In this document: positions 8,525 to 16,707 of the stretch, one piece after another | Position numbering within the stretch: position 1 is the stretch's first letter | How the letters are laid out: every line of letters starts with the position of its first letter | From: Elusimicrobiota bacterium | Lineage (GTDB): Bacteria; Elusimicrobiota; Elusimicrobia; UBA1565; UBA9628 | NCBI GenBank assembly: GCA_016182905.1 | Contig: JACPFR010000010.1 | Span: forward strand, 124,001 to 188,000 | Length of the DNA stretch: 64,000 bases | Reading direction: 5' to 3' | Made by a program: the position numbers and the translations under genes | Notes under the pieces: generated by a model | The model's input: only the letters and a program-made list of their open reading frames with translations | Databases searched by the model: none | Told to the model about the DNA's origin: nothing

Positions 8525-10465
8525 TCAAGAACCGGATTCAGCCAACAGGCGCCGGACTTCGGGGCCGTTCCCGAGCCCTTTCAGGGCCCGGCGCGCGAGG
8601 GTTTTCATGCGCCGGCGCGTCGCGGCCAAAAGCGCCGGGGGGAGCTCCGCGCCGAGCTCGACGGCCTTGAGCAGCTCGGCGCAAGCCGCCACGTCGTTTT
8701 TCGCCAAACGGGCGGCGGCCAAAGCCCGCCGCGCCCGGGCCTCCCCGTAACCCGGGTCGAGGCCCAAGGCCCGGTCGAGCGCGTCGAGCGAGGCGCGCGG
8801 CCGGCCCAGGTCCAGCAAGGCCGCGCCGAGCGCGCACTGGAAGCGCGCCACCGTGCCGTTGAGCTCCACGGCGCGGCGCAGGTCGGCGACCGCCGCTTTC
8901 GCGCGGCCCAGGCGTTGAAGGACGGCCCCGCGGGCGCCGACGTAGGCGGCGCACGGACGCAGGGCGACGGCGCGGCCGTAATGCGCGAGGGCCCGCTCGA
9001 GGTCGCCCTCGTGCTCGCAGGCCTCGGCCGCGACGGCGTGCGCGAAGGCCGGCCCCTCGGCCGCGGCGGCGAGGGCCTCGCGCAGCGCCTCCGGCGCGCG
9101 GCCCAAGGAGAGCAGGAGCCAGGCGCGCCAGGCGCGCAGCAGTGCCAGCCGGGGCCGGGAGGAGAGCGCGCCGGCGAGCTCCTCGGCCGCGCGGGCGCAG
9201 GCCTCGGGGTCGTCGCGGCGGGCCCAGGTGAATTTCATCTCGCGCTCGTAGGCCTCCGTGACCATGGCGGCGGCGGCCGCCCAGTCCCTCTGCTGGCGGC
9301 GCACCTGGAACAGTTCGGCGAAGCTCCACTCGTAGCCCGGCTCGAGGCGCACGGCGAGCTCGAGCTCGGCGGCCGCGCGCGCGAGACGGCCCGCGCGGCG
9401 CAGCGCCCCGCCGTGCCAGGCGCGGGCGAAGGGGTAGCCCGGGATCAGCGCGGCCGCGCGCGCGAGCTCCGCAAGAGCCGCGGCGGACTTGTGGCGGAGC
9501 AGCCAGGAGCCGCGCCAGGCGCGGATCCAGCCGCAGCCCGGCGCGAGCTCCGCGGCGCGGTCGAGCGCGCGCTTGGCGCCGGCGGAGTCTCCGACGCTGT
9601 CGAGGCCGCGTCCGAGGTAGGCCCAGACCCAGGGCGAGCGCGGCGAGCGCTTCGCCGCGCGGCGCAGCAGGGGCACGGCCTCGGCGTAGCGGGAGAACTG
9701 GGGCGCGCGCAAAGTCTCCGCGCGCGACACGTCCGCCCAGACGGCTCTCGCGCCGGCCCGGCGGGCGGAGAGCAGGGCCAAGGTGCGGGCCGTCGGAGGG
9801 CGGCAGCGGCCGCCGCGGAGGTTCTCCCGGCGAAGAGCGGCGCCGAGCAGCGGGTCGAAAGCGATCTCCGAGAACCGGAGCATGGCGCGTTCGACGTTGA
9901 GGCGGACCTCCGCGTCCCTGCCGAGCCGGTCGCAGGCGAAGGCGCGCAGCCAATGCAGGGCGGCCGAGTCGGCGCCGCCGCGAAGCGCCTCGAGCGCCGC
10001 GGCGGGTTCGCCGGCGCGAAGGCGAGCCGCGCCGGCCAGCAGCGCGGCCAGGGCCGATGGGATCCCTTCAAAGACCGCGGCCGCCGCCTTCCAGCGCTTG
10101 AGCGACATGAGGGCCGCTCCCCGGTACAGGGCCGCGGCCGGGCCGCGGGCCCCGTCGAGCAGGCGCAGAGCCCGCGCCGGATCCTCGTCGAGCACGCTCT
10201 CCGCGAGCCAGGCGCGGGCCTCGGCGCCCCTCGGCGCGCGGCGCGCGGCCCGTTCCAGCTCGTCCCGGCTCCCCGGCTCGCCCAGCACGCGGCGCAGGCG
10301 CGCGCGCGCGGCCGGATCGTCCTCGCGGGCGAGCAGGCGCAAGAGCGGGGCCCGCTCCAAGGCGCGGGCCGCGCGCGGCTCCCAGGGGCCGAGCCCCTCC
10401 GCGGGCCAGACGAGCTCCGGGAGCGACTCCAGCCACCAATCCCACGACCGGACTCCGCCGCTCAT
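8525..10465 (-). CDS. TPR repeat protein
   Basis: 646 residues, almost entirely TPR-like hairpins (VWAYLGRGLDSVGDSAGAKR, IRAWRGSWLLRHKSAAALAE, ARAWHGGALRRAGRLARAAA). The N-terminus is Trp-rich (WDWWLESLPELVW) and differs from the paralogs in the radical SAM operon. Start ATG 10465 overlaps the TGA of the membrane protein gene (10462-10465). It forms a three-gene operon with an HTTM-like membrane protein and that protein's small partner, so it may be a cytoplasmic scaffold for a membrane-bound modification enzyme. Function otherwise unknown. Confidence 0.85.
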   Translation of the reverse strand: MSGGVRSWDWWLESLPELVWPAEGLGPWEPRAARALERAPLLRLLAREDDPAARARLRRVLGEPGSRDELERAARRAPRGAEARAWLAESVLDEDPARALRLLDGARGPAAALYRGAALMSLKRWKAAAAVFEGIPSALAALLAGAARLRAGEPAAALEALRGGADSAALHWLRAFACDRLGRDAEVRLNVERAMLRFSEIAFDPLLGAALRRENLRGGRCRPPTARTLALLSARRAGARAVWADVSRAETLRAPQFSRYAEAVPLLRRAAKRSPRSPWVWAYLGRGLDSVGDSAGAKRALDRAAELAPGCGWIRAWRGSWLLRHKSAAALAELARAAALIPGYPFARAWHGGALRRAGRLARAAAELELAVRLEPGYEWSFAELFQVRRQQRDWAAAAAMVTEAYEREMKFTWARRDDPEACARAAEELAGALSSRPRLALLRAWRAWLLLSLGRAPEALREALAAAAEGPAFAHAVAAEACEHEGDLERALAHYGRAVALRPCAAYVGARGAVLQRLGRAKAAVADLRRAVELNGTVARFQCALGAALLDLGRPRASLDALDRALGLDPGYGEARARRALAAARLAKNDVAACAELLKAVELGAELPPALLAATRRRMKTLARRALKGLGNGPEVRRLLAESGS

Positions 10466-11160
10466 CGCTTCGGCTCCGGCCGAAAGCCGAACAGCGCGAC
10501 GGTCGCCGCCCAGGTCCAGAACATGATCCCGAGACCGAGGTACATGCCGGCGTGCATGAGCAGCAGCGCCGCGGCGTAAGGGACGCGCGCGCGCGGCGAC
10601 AGCATGGCCGCTCCCGACAATTCGACGAGGACGGTCGCCAGGCTCGCCGACCAAGCCGCCTCCGGGCTGCTCGCGAGCGCGAGGCGCAGCGTCGACAGCG
10701 CGCCGGAGGATTCGAGGGACTTCGCGTGCGCGAAGACGCGCAGCGAATAGCCGTTGATCCAGCCGGGGCCTCCGTCGATCAGCTTGCAGAGCCCGGCGAC
10801 CGTGTACGCCGCGCCGATCACGGCGCGCGCCGCGGACGCCGCCTTGTCGCGGTCTCCGGACAGCGCGGCGGCCAGGAAATAGGCGAGCACCGCCGCGGCG
10901 GGCATCCCCTCGATCTTGCCGTAATCCTCCACGCTTCGGGAGAGGGCGAACTGGCCCGCGAAGACGAGGAGGCTCGCGGCCAGTCCGGCGGCGGCGGAGC
11001 CGCGCGCGACGTAGGCCGCGAGCAGGGCGAAGGTCGCGGCGCCGGACGCCAGGGTCCAGCCCGAGAGCGGGAGCGGGGAGCGGAGCGCCGGCGCCTGGAG
11101 GTGCGCTCCCAGCCACATCGTCGCGAGGAGCAGCGCCAGCGCCGTCCGCCAGGCTCTCAT
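10462..11160 (-). CDS. Multi-pass membrane protein, HTTM/vitamin K carboxylase-like
   Basis: 232 residues with about six hydrophobic helices. The central stretch GLCKLIDGGPGWINGYSL resembles the K-x-x-x-G-x-x-W-x-x-G region that is characteristic of HTTM domain and vitamin K-dependent gamma-carboxylase-like bacterial membrane proteins. That assignment is by eye. ATG 11160 overlaps the upstream small gene's stop (11157-11160) and its own stop overlaps the TPR gene. Bacterial HTTM proteins are usually paired with a short protein containing a P-F-x-x-x-x-M-F/Y-S motif, as is the case here. Substrate unknown. Confidence 0.6.
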   Translation of the reverse strand: MRAWRTALALLLATMWLGAHLQAPALRSPLPLSGWTLASGAATFALLAAYVARGSAAAGLAASLLVFAGQFALSRSVEDYGKIEGMPAAAVLAYFLAAALSGDRDKAASAARAVIGAAYTVAGLCKLIDGGPGWINGYSLRVFAHAKSLESSGALSTLRLALASSPEAAWSASLATVLVELSGAAMLSPRARVPYAAALLLMHAGMYLGLGIMFWTWAATVALFGFRPEPKR

Positions 11161-11651
11161 CGGATCCGGCGGGCCGTGCCACGCCAGAGCAGCCGGGACG
11201 CGCGCTTCAACCCGCGGCCGGCGCGGTCGTACTCGACGCTCTCCTCGGAGATCTCGACGCGCGACGGGGTCGTCTCCAGGACCGGCGGCGACCGCCGCCA
11301 GCGCGCGTACCGGAAGAGGGCCTCGTGCACGCTGCGATTGCGCCCCAGCCCGGTCTCGACGTCGAGAAAAGCGTGCGCCGCGGACGGCGCCGCCCGTTCC
11401 GCGGAGAAGGCCGACAGGTAGTCGCGCATGTCCGCGGAGGGAAGCTCGGCCGCCGCGAAAGGGGGAGGGTCCGCGGAGAACGAAGCCAGCTCCGCGAGCT
11501 CGAGCGGCGCTCCGTCCGCGCGCACGACGACGACGCGGATCCCCGCGCCCGCCGACGAGAACATGTCGAGCCGGGCGAAGGGGAACAGCTCGCCGCACAG
11601 GAAACACGCCGCGAGGTAGCCCGCGAAGACTTTGGTCGGCACCGCCTGCAA
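11157..11651 (-). CDS. Small membrane-anchored partner of the HTTM-like protein
   Basis: About 164 residues. One N-terminal hydrophobic segment (VFAGYLAACFLCGELFPF) is followed by FARLDMFS, resembling the PFxxxPMFS element common in proteins encoded beside HTTM membrane proteins. The rest is soluble and would face outside. The start is uncertain: TTG at 11651 lies 6 bases after a TATTAT box (leaderless pattern), while a GTG at 11642 would also work. It begins a three-gene operon. Confidence 0.6.
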   Translation of the reverse strand: MQAVPTKVFAGYLAACFLCGELFPFARLDMFSSAGAGIRVVVVRADGAPLELAELASFSADPPPFAAAELPSADMRDYLSAFSAERAAPSAAHAFLDVETGLGRNRSVHEALFRYARWRRSPPVLETTPSRVEISEESVEYDRAGRGLKRASRLLWRGTARRIR

Positions 11652-11735
11652 TCATAGATAATATTGCCGGCCCGCAGAGCGGGGGCCCGGATATCCCCCT
11701 TGTTCTGTAAATGTTAAAATAACAACATATCCGGC
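11652..11735. promoter_or_regulatory. Divergent promoter region
   Basis: An AT-rich 84-base gap between divergent genes. On the minus strand a TATTAT box at 11658-11663 lies 6 bases before the TTG start of the HTTM partner gene. On the plus strand AT-rich TTAAAATAACAACATAT precedes the ATG at 11736, with no ribosome binding site. A GC-rich inverted repeat (CCCGC AGA GCGGG) lies at about 11672-11684. No clear -35 boxes. Confidence 0.35.
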
Positions 11736-13289
11736 ATGGACGCCGCGCGGAAGCTGTTGGAGGCGACGGAGCTTTGGGAGCGACGAGGCGAGTACGTCAT
11801 CGCCCGCAAGCGCTGCTCGGAAGCCTTGCGCCTCGATCCGGACTCATGGGAGGCGGCGGCCAAGCTCTGGGAGCTCGAGGAGCTGCTGGGGCTCGCGGCC
11901 GACTCCAAGCGCTCCCTCGCCTTGGCCGAGAAGGCCATGCGCAAGGCTTTGAAGCGCGATCCCCGCGACGCGAAGCTGCGGCTTCACGCGGCGGAGCTTT
12001 TGGAGCGGCTCGGGCGCTACGGGCAGGCGCGGCGCGAGCTTCTGCTCGCCGTGCGGCTCGATCCGGATCCGCTCCCGGCGCGGCTCCTGCTGGCCGTGCG
12101 GGCGCTCTGGGCCGGACGGGCCGAGGAAGCCGTGCTCCGCGCCCAGGAGATCCTGGCCCTCGACCCGGCCTTGGGCGAGGCGCGGCGCATCGTCGGCGCG
12201 GCCCGGGTCCTTCAAGGCCGCTTTGCCGAGGCCCTTTCGCCGCTTAAGCGCGCCCTGGCGGCCGATCCCCGGGACGCGGAGGCCCTGGCCTGGCGCTCCG
12301 AGGCGCTGCGGTATCTGGGGCGGAATTCCGAGGCCCTTTCGGCCGGAGCCGCGGGGCGCGCGATCTCGGACAACGCGCTCGGCGCCAACGCCAATCACGC
12401 CCTGGCCAAATTGGCCGCGGGAGAGCGGGTCTCGGAGCTGGAGTACTCCCTGATCTCCCGGCTCCTGCCCCGCCCGCTCCAGCCCCTGAGCGAGCGCCTC
12501 GACCCGGAGCGGCCCCGGGCCGCGGCGCGGGCCTTGGAGCGCGTGCTCAAGGCGCTCAAGGGCAACCGCGGCCAGGCCAAGGTGTGGACGCGCGGGACGA
12601 GGCTCGAGCCCTTCGTCGCGTGCGACATCAGCGACCAGATGGAGATCCTGCAGTCCCGCCTGCGCGGGGGCGATCTCCGGGCCGTGCTCGCCGAGTACCG
12701 GCGCCTCATCCGTCAAAAACCGCGCGAAGCCTGGTTCTACGCCTTCCGCGGCGAGACCCTCTGCTGGGCCGCCCGCTACGGCGAGGCGGAGGCGGATTTT
12801 CACCGCGCCCTGGAGCTCGCCCCGCGCCTGCGCTGGCCCCATGTGGGGCTCTGCGGGACGGCCTTGTTCTCGGGCGACTACGAAGCCGCGCTGGCGCATT
12901 GCGAGAACGCCGTTCGCGACGCCGCGCCCGACCGCTCCTGGCGCACGCTGCGCGGGGAGGCGCTGCGAAAGCTCGGCCGGCTCACGGAGGCCCGCGAGGA
13001 CCTCGAGGTCGCGGTCGCGGCGATGCCGCGGCGGCTGAGCGCCTGGATGAATCTGGCTTTGGTGCTGGGCGAGCTGGGAGAGGAGGCGGAGGCGGACCGG
13101 CTCTTCTCGCGGATCTGCGGCTGGGCGCCGCATTTTTTCTCGCTGTGCGCCCGGTCGCTGCCCGTCCCGTCGCGGGCCGCCGTCCTCGAGCGAGGGCTCG
13201 AGCTCATGGCCGGCAACCGCTCCTCCTGGCTGACGACCTGGCTCGACGGCGGCCGGCTGCGCAACGTCCACGTCGAATTCAGGGATTGA
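11736..13289 (+). CDS. TPR repeat protein
   Basis: 517 residues of TPR-like hairpins (ALRLDPDSWEAAAKLWELEE, FRGETLCWAARYGEAEADF). The first ten repeats are regular, then a charged linker near residues 225-300 separates a second block. No signal peptide. The ATG has no Shine-Dalgarno sequence and follows an AT-rich stretch directly. The 3' end overlaps the convergent Asp/Asn hydroxylase-like gene by 11 bases. As the only plus-strand gene between two minus-strand operons, it is probably transcribed alone. Confidence 0.8.
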   Translation: MDAARKLLEATELWERRGEYVIARKRCSEALRLDPDSWEAAAKLWELEELLGLAADSKRSLALAEKAMRKALKRDPRDAKLRLHAAELLERLGRYGQARRELLLAVRLDPDPLPARLLLAVRALWAGRAEEAVLRAQEILALDPALGEARRIVGAARVLQGRFAEALSPLKRALAADPRDAEALAWRSEALRYLGRNSEALSAGAAGRAISDNALGANANHALAKLAAGERVSELEYSLISRLLPRPLQPLSERLDPERPRAAARALERVLKALKGNRGQAKVWTRGTRLEPFVACDISDQMEILQSRLRGGDLRAVLAEYRRLIRQKPREAWFYAFRGETLCWAARYGEAEADFHRALELAPRLRWPHVGLCGTALFSGDYEAALAHCENAVRDAAPDRSWRTLRGEALRKLGRLTEAREDLEVAVAAMPRRLSAWMNLALVLGELGEEAEADRLFSRICGWAPHFFSLCARSLPVPSRAAVLERGLELMAGNRSSWLTTWLDGGRLRNVHVEFRD

Positions 13290-14055
13290 GCGAGAGGTCG
13301 AACCAGCCTTGCAGGGCGGACACCTCGAAGGGCGTGAGGTCGGGGTTCCAGACGCTCAGGTGCAGCAGCAGGCGCGGCCGCGCGGAGCGGTTCCAGGTGT
13401 CGTGCTCGTAGGTGTCGTCGAAGAGCAGCACCTCCCCGTCCTTCCAGGAGCGCGTCTCCCCGGCCACGCGGATAGCGCAATCCTCGGGCACGCTCAGCCC
13501 CAGATGGCAGATGAGCTTGCCGTTGAAGTGGCTGTGATGGGGCGAGACCGTCCCGCCGGGCAGCAGCGCGGAGTAGAAGCAGTCGCCGAGAACGGGGAGG
13601 CGCTCGAGCAGGCGGGCGGCCTTGGGAGCGCGCTCCAGGTTCTCCGGGAAGCCCCTGGTCTCGACCCGGAAGCGGCTCGGGGGGAACTGCGCGTCGAGGA
13701 TCTTCAAGTCGAAGGCGATCCAGCCCTCGTAGGCGAGATCCTCGCGGCTCTCCGAGGAGCGGACCAGGGCGCCCGCGTCGAGCAGGGCGCGGCCCTCGGC
13801 CAGCAGTCCGGCCTTCGCGGCCTTGAGCTCGGCCAGGAACGGAAGCTTCGCCGGGTCGTGCCAGGGCGACGCGGGCAGGCCGGGCACCCAGAGCGGGCTG
13901 GCTTCGCCCTTCCTCTGCCGGGGGTCGTCCACGGCGGCACGCCGACCGAGCAGGTTCGAGAAGAAGCCCTCGACGCGCGAGAGGTCCTCTCCGCCCGCGC
14001 GGCGGCGCAGCTTCCGCACGTAGTCCTTGACCTGGGCTTCGAGCGTCTTCTTCAT
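13279..14055 (-). CDS. Aspartyl/asparaginyl beta-hydroxylase-like Fe(II)/2OG dioxygenase
   Basis: 258 residues. The C-terminal half (about 120-245) matches the Asp_Arg_Hydrox (AspH, PF05118) jelly roll: HHSHFNGKLICHLGL (His173-184), DDTYEHDTWN (distal His218) and RPRLLLHLSVWNP (Arg228, His232) give the metal and 2-oxoglutarate ligands. The N-terminal 110 residues are a helical extension. It is the last gene of the carrier protein/dehydrogenase/adenylation operon; ATG 14055 overlaps the adenylation gene stop (14052-14055). It probably hydroxylates an amino acid, carrier-bound acyl group or peptide of the pyrrole pathway. Proline 3-hydroxylases also contain this fold, so proline or pyrroline is a plausible substrate. 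That is inference. Confidence 0.8.
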   Translation of the reverse strand: MKKTLEAQVKDYVRKLRRRAGGEDLSRVEGFFSNLLGRRAAVDDPRQRKGEASPLWVPGLPASPWHDPAKLPFLAELKAAKAGLLAEGRALLDAGALVRSSESREDLAYEGWIAFDLKILDAQFPPSRFRVETRGFPENLERAPKAARLLERLPVLGDCFYSALLPGGTVSPHHSHFNGKLICHLGLSVPEDCAIRVAGETRSWKDGEVLLFDDTYEHDTWNRSARPRLLLHLSVWNPDLTPFEVSALQGWFDLSLNP

Positions 14056-15314
14056 GACGAGGCCTCCTCGGCGACGGCGCGCAGGTCGAGCTTCCCGCGC
14101 GGCGTCAAGGGCAGGCCGCCGGGATGCAGGACCAGGCGGCGCACGCTCATGTGCGGGGGCAATTCCCGGGCGAGGCGCGCCTTGGCCTCGCCGAGGGTAA
14201 CGGCGCGCGAGCTCTCGAGATGGGCGACGAAGCCGCCGGCGTCGAGCCGCACCACCGCGCGGCGCACGCCCGGCAGGCGGCAGAGCGCGCGTTCGATCTC
14301 GCCGGGCTCCACGCGCATGCCGCGATGCTTCACCTGGCGGTCGGAGCGGCCGAGGAAGACGAGCCCGCCGCGCCCGGCCGCGACGCGGTCGCGGGTGCGG
14401 AACACGCCCCGGCTCGGGGCGCCGCCGAGATAGCCGCGCATCACGCCCGGACCGCGCACCTCGAGCTCGCCGCGCACGACGCGCAGGCGGGTGCCCTCCG
14501 GGGGCGCCCCGATGGGGACGGCGGCGGCGCGCAGGTCGCCCGCCCGCACGCGGCGGAAGGCGCAGACGTTGGTCTCGGTGGGGCCGTAGAAGTTGTAGAC
14601 GGGCAGGCCGCGGCGGAAGAGCTTGCGCAGCTCCGCGGGAGGGTAGCTCTCGCCCGCGTAGACGAGGCGGCGCAGGCGTCCGCGGGCCAGGCGCTCGGCG
14701 AGGCGCCCCTTCTCCTGCAGGTGCATGAGCAGCGACGGGGTCGCGTAGACGCTCGTGAACCCGCGGGCCAGACGCGCGGCGAGCCCGGCGGGGTCGTAGG
14801 CCGCCTCGGCCTGGAACAGCTCCACCTCCGCGCCCGCGCGCCAGCCGCCGAGCACGTCGAGCAGGGAGAGGTCGAAGCCCCATGGCGCCAGGTTGGGCAC
14901 GCGCTCGTCCGGGCCGATGCGCAGCAGGCGCGCGGTCCAGTCCAGGAAATACTCGATGTTCCGCAGCGAGAGCGGGATGCCCTTGGGCTCGCCCTCGCTG
15001 CCGGAGGTGAAGAGCAGCATCGCGTCGCCCCTCTTGAGCGCGCCGCGGCGCGAGAGAAGGGCGCGGACCTTGCGCGCGCGAGCGGCGGGCCAGGACGGGT
15101 CGAGCGGCACGAAGGGCACGCCGGCGTCCAGGCAGCCGAGCCACGCGGCCGCGGCGGCGAGACTCTTGGGGCCATGGTGGAGCACGTAGGGGCCGGCCGG
15201 ACGGCGCGCGGCGGCGAGCAGCTCGGCGTAGCTCCAGGTCTTCCCGCCGCAGCTCAGGGCGGGGCTGTCCGGCCGCCGCCGCGCGTGGGAGCGCAGGCGC
15301 TCGAGCAGGCGCAC
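14052..15314 (-). CDS. Adenylation enzyme, probable L-proline--carrier protein ligase (PltF/RedM-like)
   Basis: 420 residues, ANL superfamily. Core motifs are TSGSEGEPKGIP (A3, residue 103), FDLS (A4, 147-150), NFYGPTETNV (A5, 241-250), RTRDR (A7), GRSDRQVKHRGMRVEPGEIE (A8) and LTPRGKLDL (A10). Aligning by eye to GrsA, the ten specificity residues read D148-L149-L152-Y190-V218-A220-F242-V250-C251-K, nearly the DLLYLALVCK code of the prolyl-activating PltF/RedM enzymes. It therefore probably loads L-proline onto the carrier protein encoded at 16419. The GTG start at 15314 overlaps the dehydrogenase TAG. The protein is shorter than PltF (about 500 residues) because the N-terminal subdomain is reduced. 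Confidence 0.85.
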   Translation of the reverse strand: MRLLERLRSHARRRPDSPALSCGGKTWSYAELLAAARRPAGPYVLHHGPKSLAAAAAWLGCLDAGVPFVPLDPSWPAARARKVRALLSRRGALKRGDAMLLFTSGSEGEPKGIPLSLRNIEYFLDWTARLLRIGPDERVPNLAPWGFDLSLLDVLGGWRAGAEVELFQAEAAYDPAGLAARLARGFTSVYATPSLLMHLQEKGRLAERLARGRLRRLVYAGESYPPAELRKLFRRGLPVYNFYGPTETNVCAFRRVRAGDLRAAAVPIGAPPEGTRLRVVRGELEVRGPGVMRGYLGGAPSRGVFRTRDRVAAGRGGLVFLGRSDRQVKHRGMRVEPGEIERALCRLPGVRRAVVRLDAGGFVAHLESSRAVTLGEAKARLARELPPHMSVRRLVLHPGGLPLTPRGKLDLRAVAEEASS

Positions 15315-16417
15315 TAGCCCGCCCTCAGCGAGGCGACGACGATCTCCTTCTGGATCTCGTTGGTGCCCGAGAGGATCGGCCCGCCGACGGCGTCGCGCAG
15401 GGCGGCGGCGAACTCGCCCGCCTCCAGCACGCCCGAGGCGCCGTGCAGCTGGACGCAGTCCAGCGCCACGCGCAGCGCGGCGTCGGTCACGGCCCATTTG
15501 GCCAGCGCGGCCTCGCGCCCGGCCTCGCGGCCCCGGTCCAGCAGCCAGCACGCGCGGTAGAGGAGCAGGCGCGACTGCTCCAGCAGCAGCTGATGCTCCG
15601 CGATCTTGTGCGAGACCGCCTGGTTGTCCAGCAGCGGCTTGGAGAACTGGCGGCGCTCGCGGCTGAAGCGCAGGGTCGCGGAGATCAGCCGCCGCATCTG
15701 GCCGAGGAAGATGGCGGGGAGCGCCGCGCGCTCGACCGTGATGACGCGGCGGAACAGCTCGCGGCCCTCGCCCTCGCGGCCGAGGCGCGCCGACGCCGGC
15801 ACGCGCGCGTCGAGGGTGACGGGCGCGGGATGGGCCGAGCGCAGGCCCATGGTCTTAAGTCCTCTCTCCACGCGCACGCCCGTCCCGGCCGGGATCCAGA
15901 AGGCCGACAGGCCGAACATGCCGTCGCGGGGAGAGGTCTTGGCGTAGACCACGAAGGAGCGGGCGTCCGGCGCGCCGGTCACAAAGCTCTTGCGCCCGGT
16001 GACGCGGTAGGAGGCGCCCGTCCTGCGGGCCGCGCAGGCCACGGCGGAGAGGTCGGAGCCGGCGCGGGTCTCGGTGACGGCGTGGGCTATCAGGTGCCGC
16101 CCGGCGAGGAGCTCGCGCGCCGTGGCCCGGTCGAGGCGGCGGGCCTCGAGCAAGGTCTGCAGCCCGCCGAAGAGATGGGCGCCCAGGCCGAAGAGCTCTC
16201 CCAGCGGCGCGCCTTCGGCGGCCAGCGCCTCGAGCGTGAGGGCCGAGTCCAGCAGGCTCGCGCCGCGCCCGCCGAGCTTGCGGGGCACGCGCAGGGCGTA
16301 GAGGCCGTCGGCGGCGAGCAGGGAGCGGGCCTCCGCGGGGCGGGCCGCGACGCGCGCGCCCAGCGCGGCGGCGCGGGCGACGGCGGCGCGCTGGGCGCCG
16401 GAGAGCGCGAAGTCCAC
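15314..16417 (-). CDS. Acyl-CoA dehydrogenase family flavoenzyme, probable prolyl-carrier dehydrogenase (PltE-like)
   Basis: 367 residues with the three acyl-CoA dehydrogenase domains: N-terminal helices, the beta domain (AVTETRAGSD at 113-122; GRKSFVTGAPD at 141-151) and C-terminal helices (SRERRQFSKPL; LHGASGVLEAGEF; LSGTNEIQKEI). The usual catalytic Glu of YEGT is Ser here (LSGT). A Glu in TVERAALPA (Glu229) sits where isovaleryl-CoA dehydrogenase-type enzymes have their base. PltE/RedW enzymes oxidise prolyl-S-carrier to pyrrolyl-2-carboxyl-S-carrier, and the flanking adenylation and carrier genes make that the best assignment. It is one base from the carrier gene and overlaps the adenylation gene. 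Confidence 0.85.
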   Translation of the reverse strand: MDFALSGAQRAAVARAAALGARVAARPAEARSLLAADGLYALRVPRKLGGRGASLLDSALTLEALAAEGAPLGELFGLGAHLFGGLQTLLEARRLDRATARELLAGRHLIAHAVTETRAGSDLSAVACAARRTGASYRVTGRKSFVTGAPDARSFVVYAKTSPRDGMFGLSAFWIPAGTGVRVERGLKTMGLRSAHPAPVTLDARVPASARLGREGEGRELFRRVITVERAALPAIFLGQMRRLISATLRFSRERRQFSKPLLDNQAVSHKIAEHQLLLEQSRLLLYRACWLLDRGREAGREAALAKWAVTDAALRVALDCVQLHGASGVLEAGEFAAALRDAVGGPILSGTNEIQKEIVVASLRAG

Positions 16418-16418
16418 T

Positions 16419-16682
16419 CTAGGCCGCCTTCCGGCGCGCCGGCCGCTTGGCCGGCCCGGCGCCCACGAGTCGGACGATGGAACGGACGTCCTTGAAGTTC
16501 TCCTTCTTCAGCGCGGAGGCGTCCAGCTTATAGCCGGCCTTCGCGGCCAGCAGGTCGGCCAGGTCCAGTATGCGCACCGAATCCAGCAGCCCCCACTCCA
16601 GGAGGGGGGTGGCGGCGTCCACCGTGAGGCCGCCGTCGGCGCCCTCGCGGAAGAAGGCCAGGAGTTCCTCGGTGAGGTCCAT
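16419..16682 (-). CDS. Acyl/peptidyl carrier protein (PltL-like)
   Basis: 87 residues, normal carrier-protein size. The phosphopantetheine site is Ser35 in GLLDSVRILDLADLL, the DS(V/L/M) motif at the start of helix 2. The C-terminus is Lys/Arg-rich (AKRPARRKAA), an unusual basic tail. It is first in the operon before the dehydrogenase, adenylation and hydroxylase genes, so it is expected to carry the prolyl/pyrrolyl thioester. A phosphopantetheinyl transferase domain is encoded at 61965-63374. A TATCCT box lies 10 bases before the ATG; no ribosome binding site is seen. Confidence 0.85.
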   Translation of the reverse strand: MDLTEELLAFFREGADGGLTVDAATPLLEWGLLDSVRILDLADLLAAKAGYKLDASALKKENFKDVRSIVRLVGAGPAKRPARRKAA

Positions 16683-16707
16683 GGAGGAATGTTAGGATAT
16701 TCACGTG

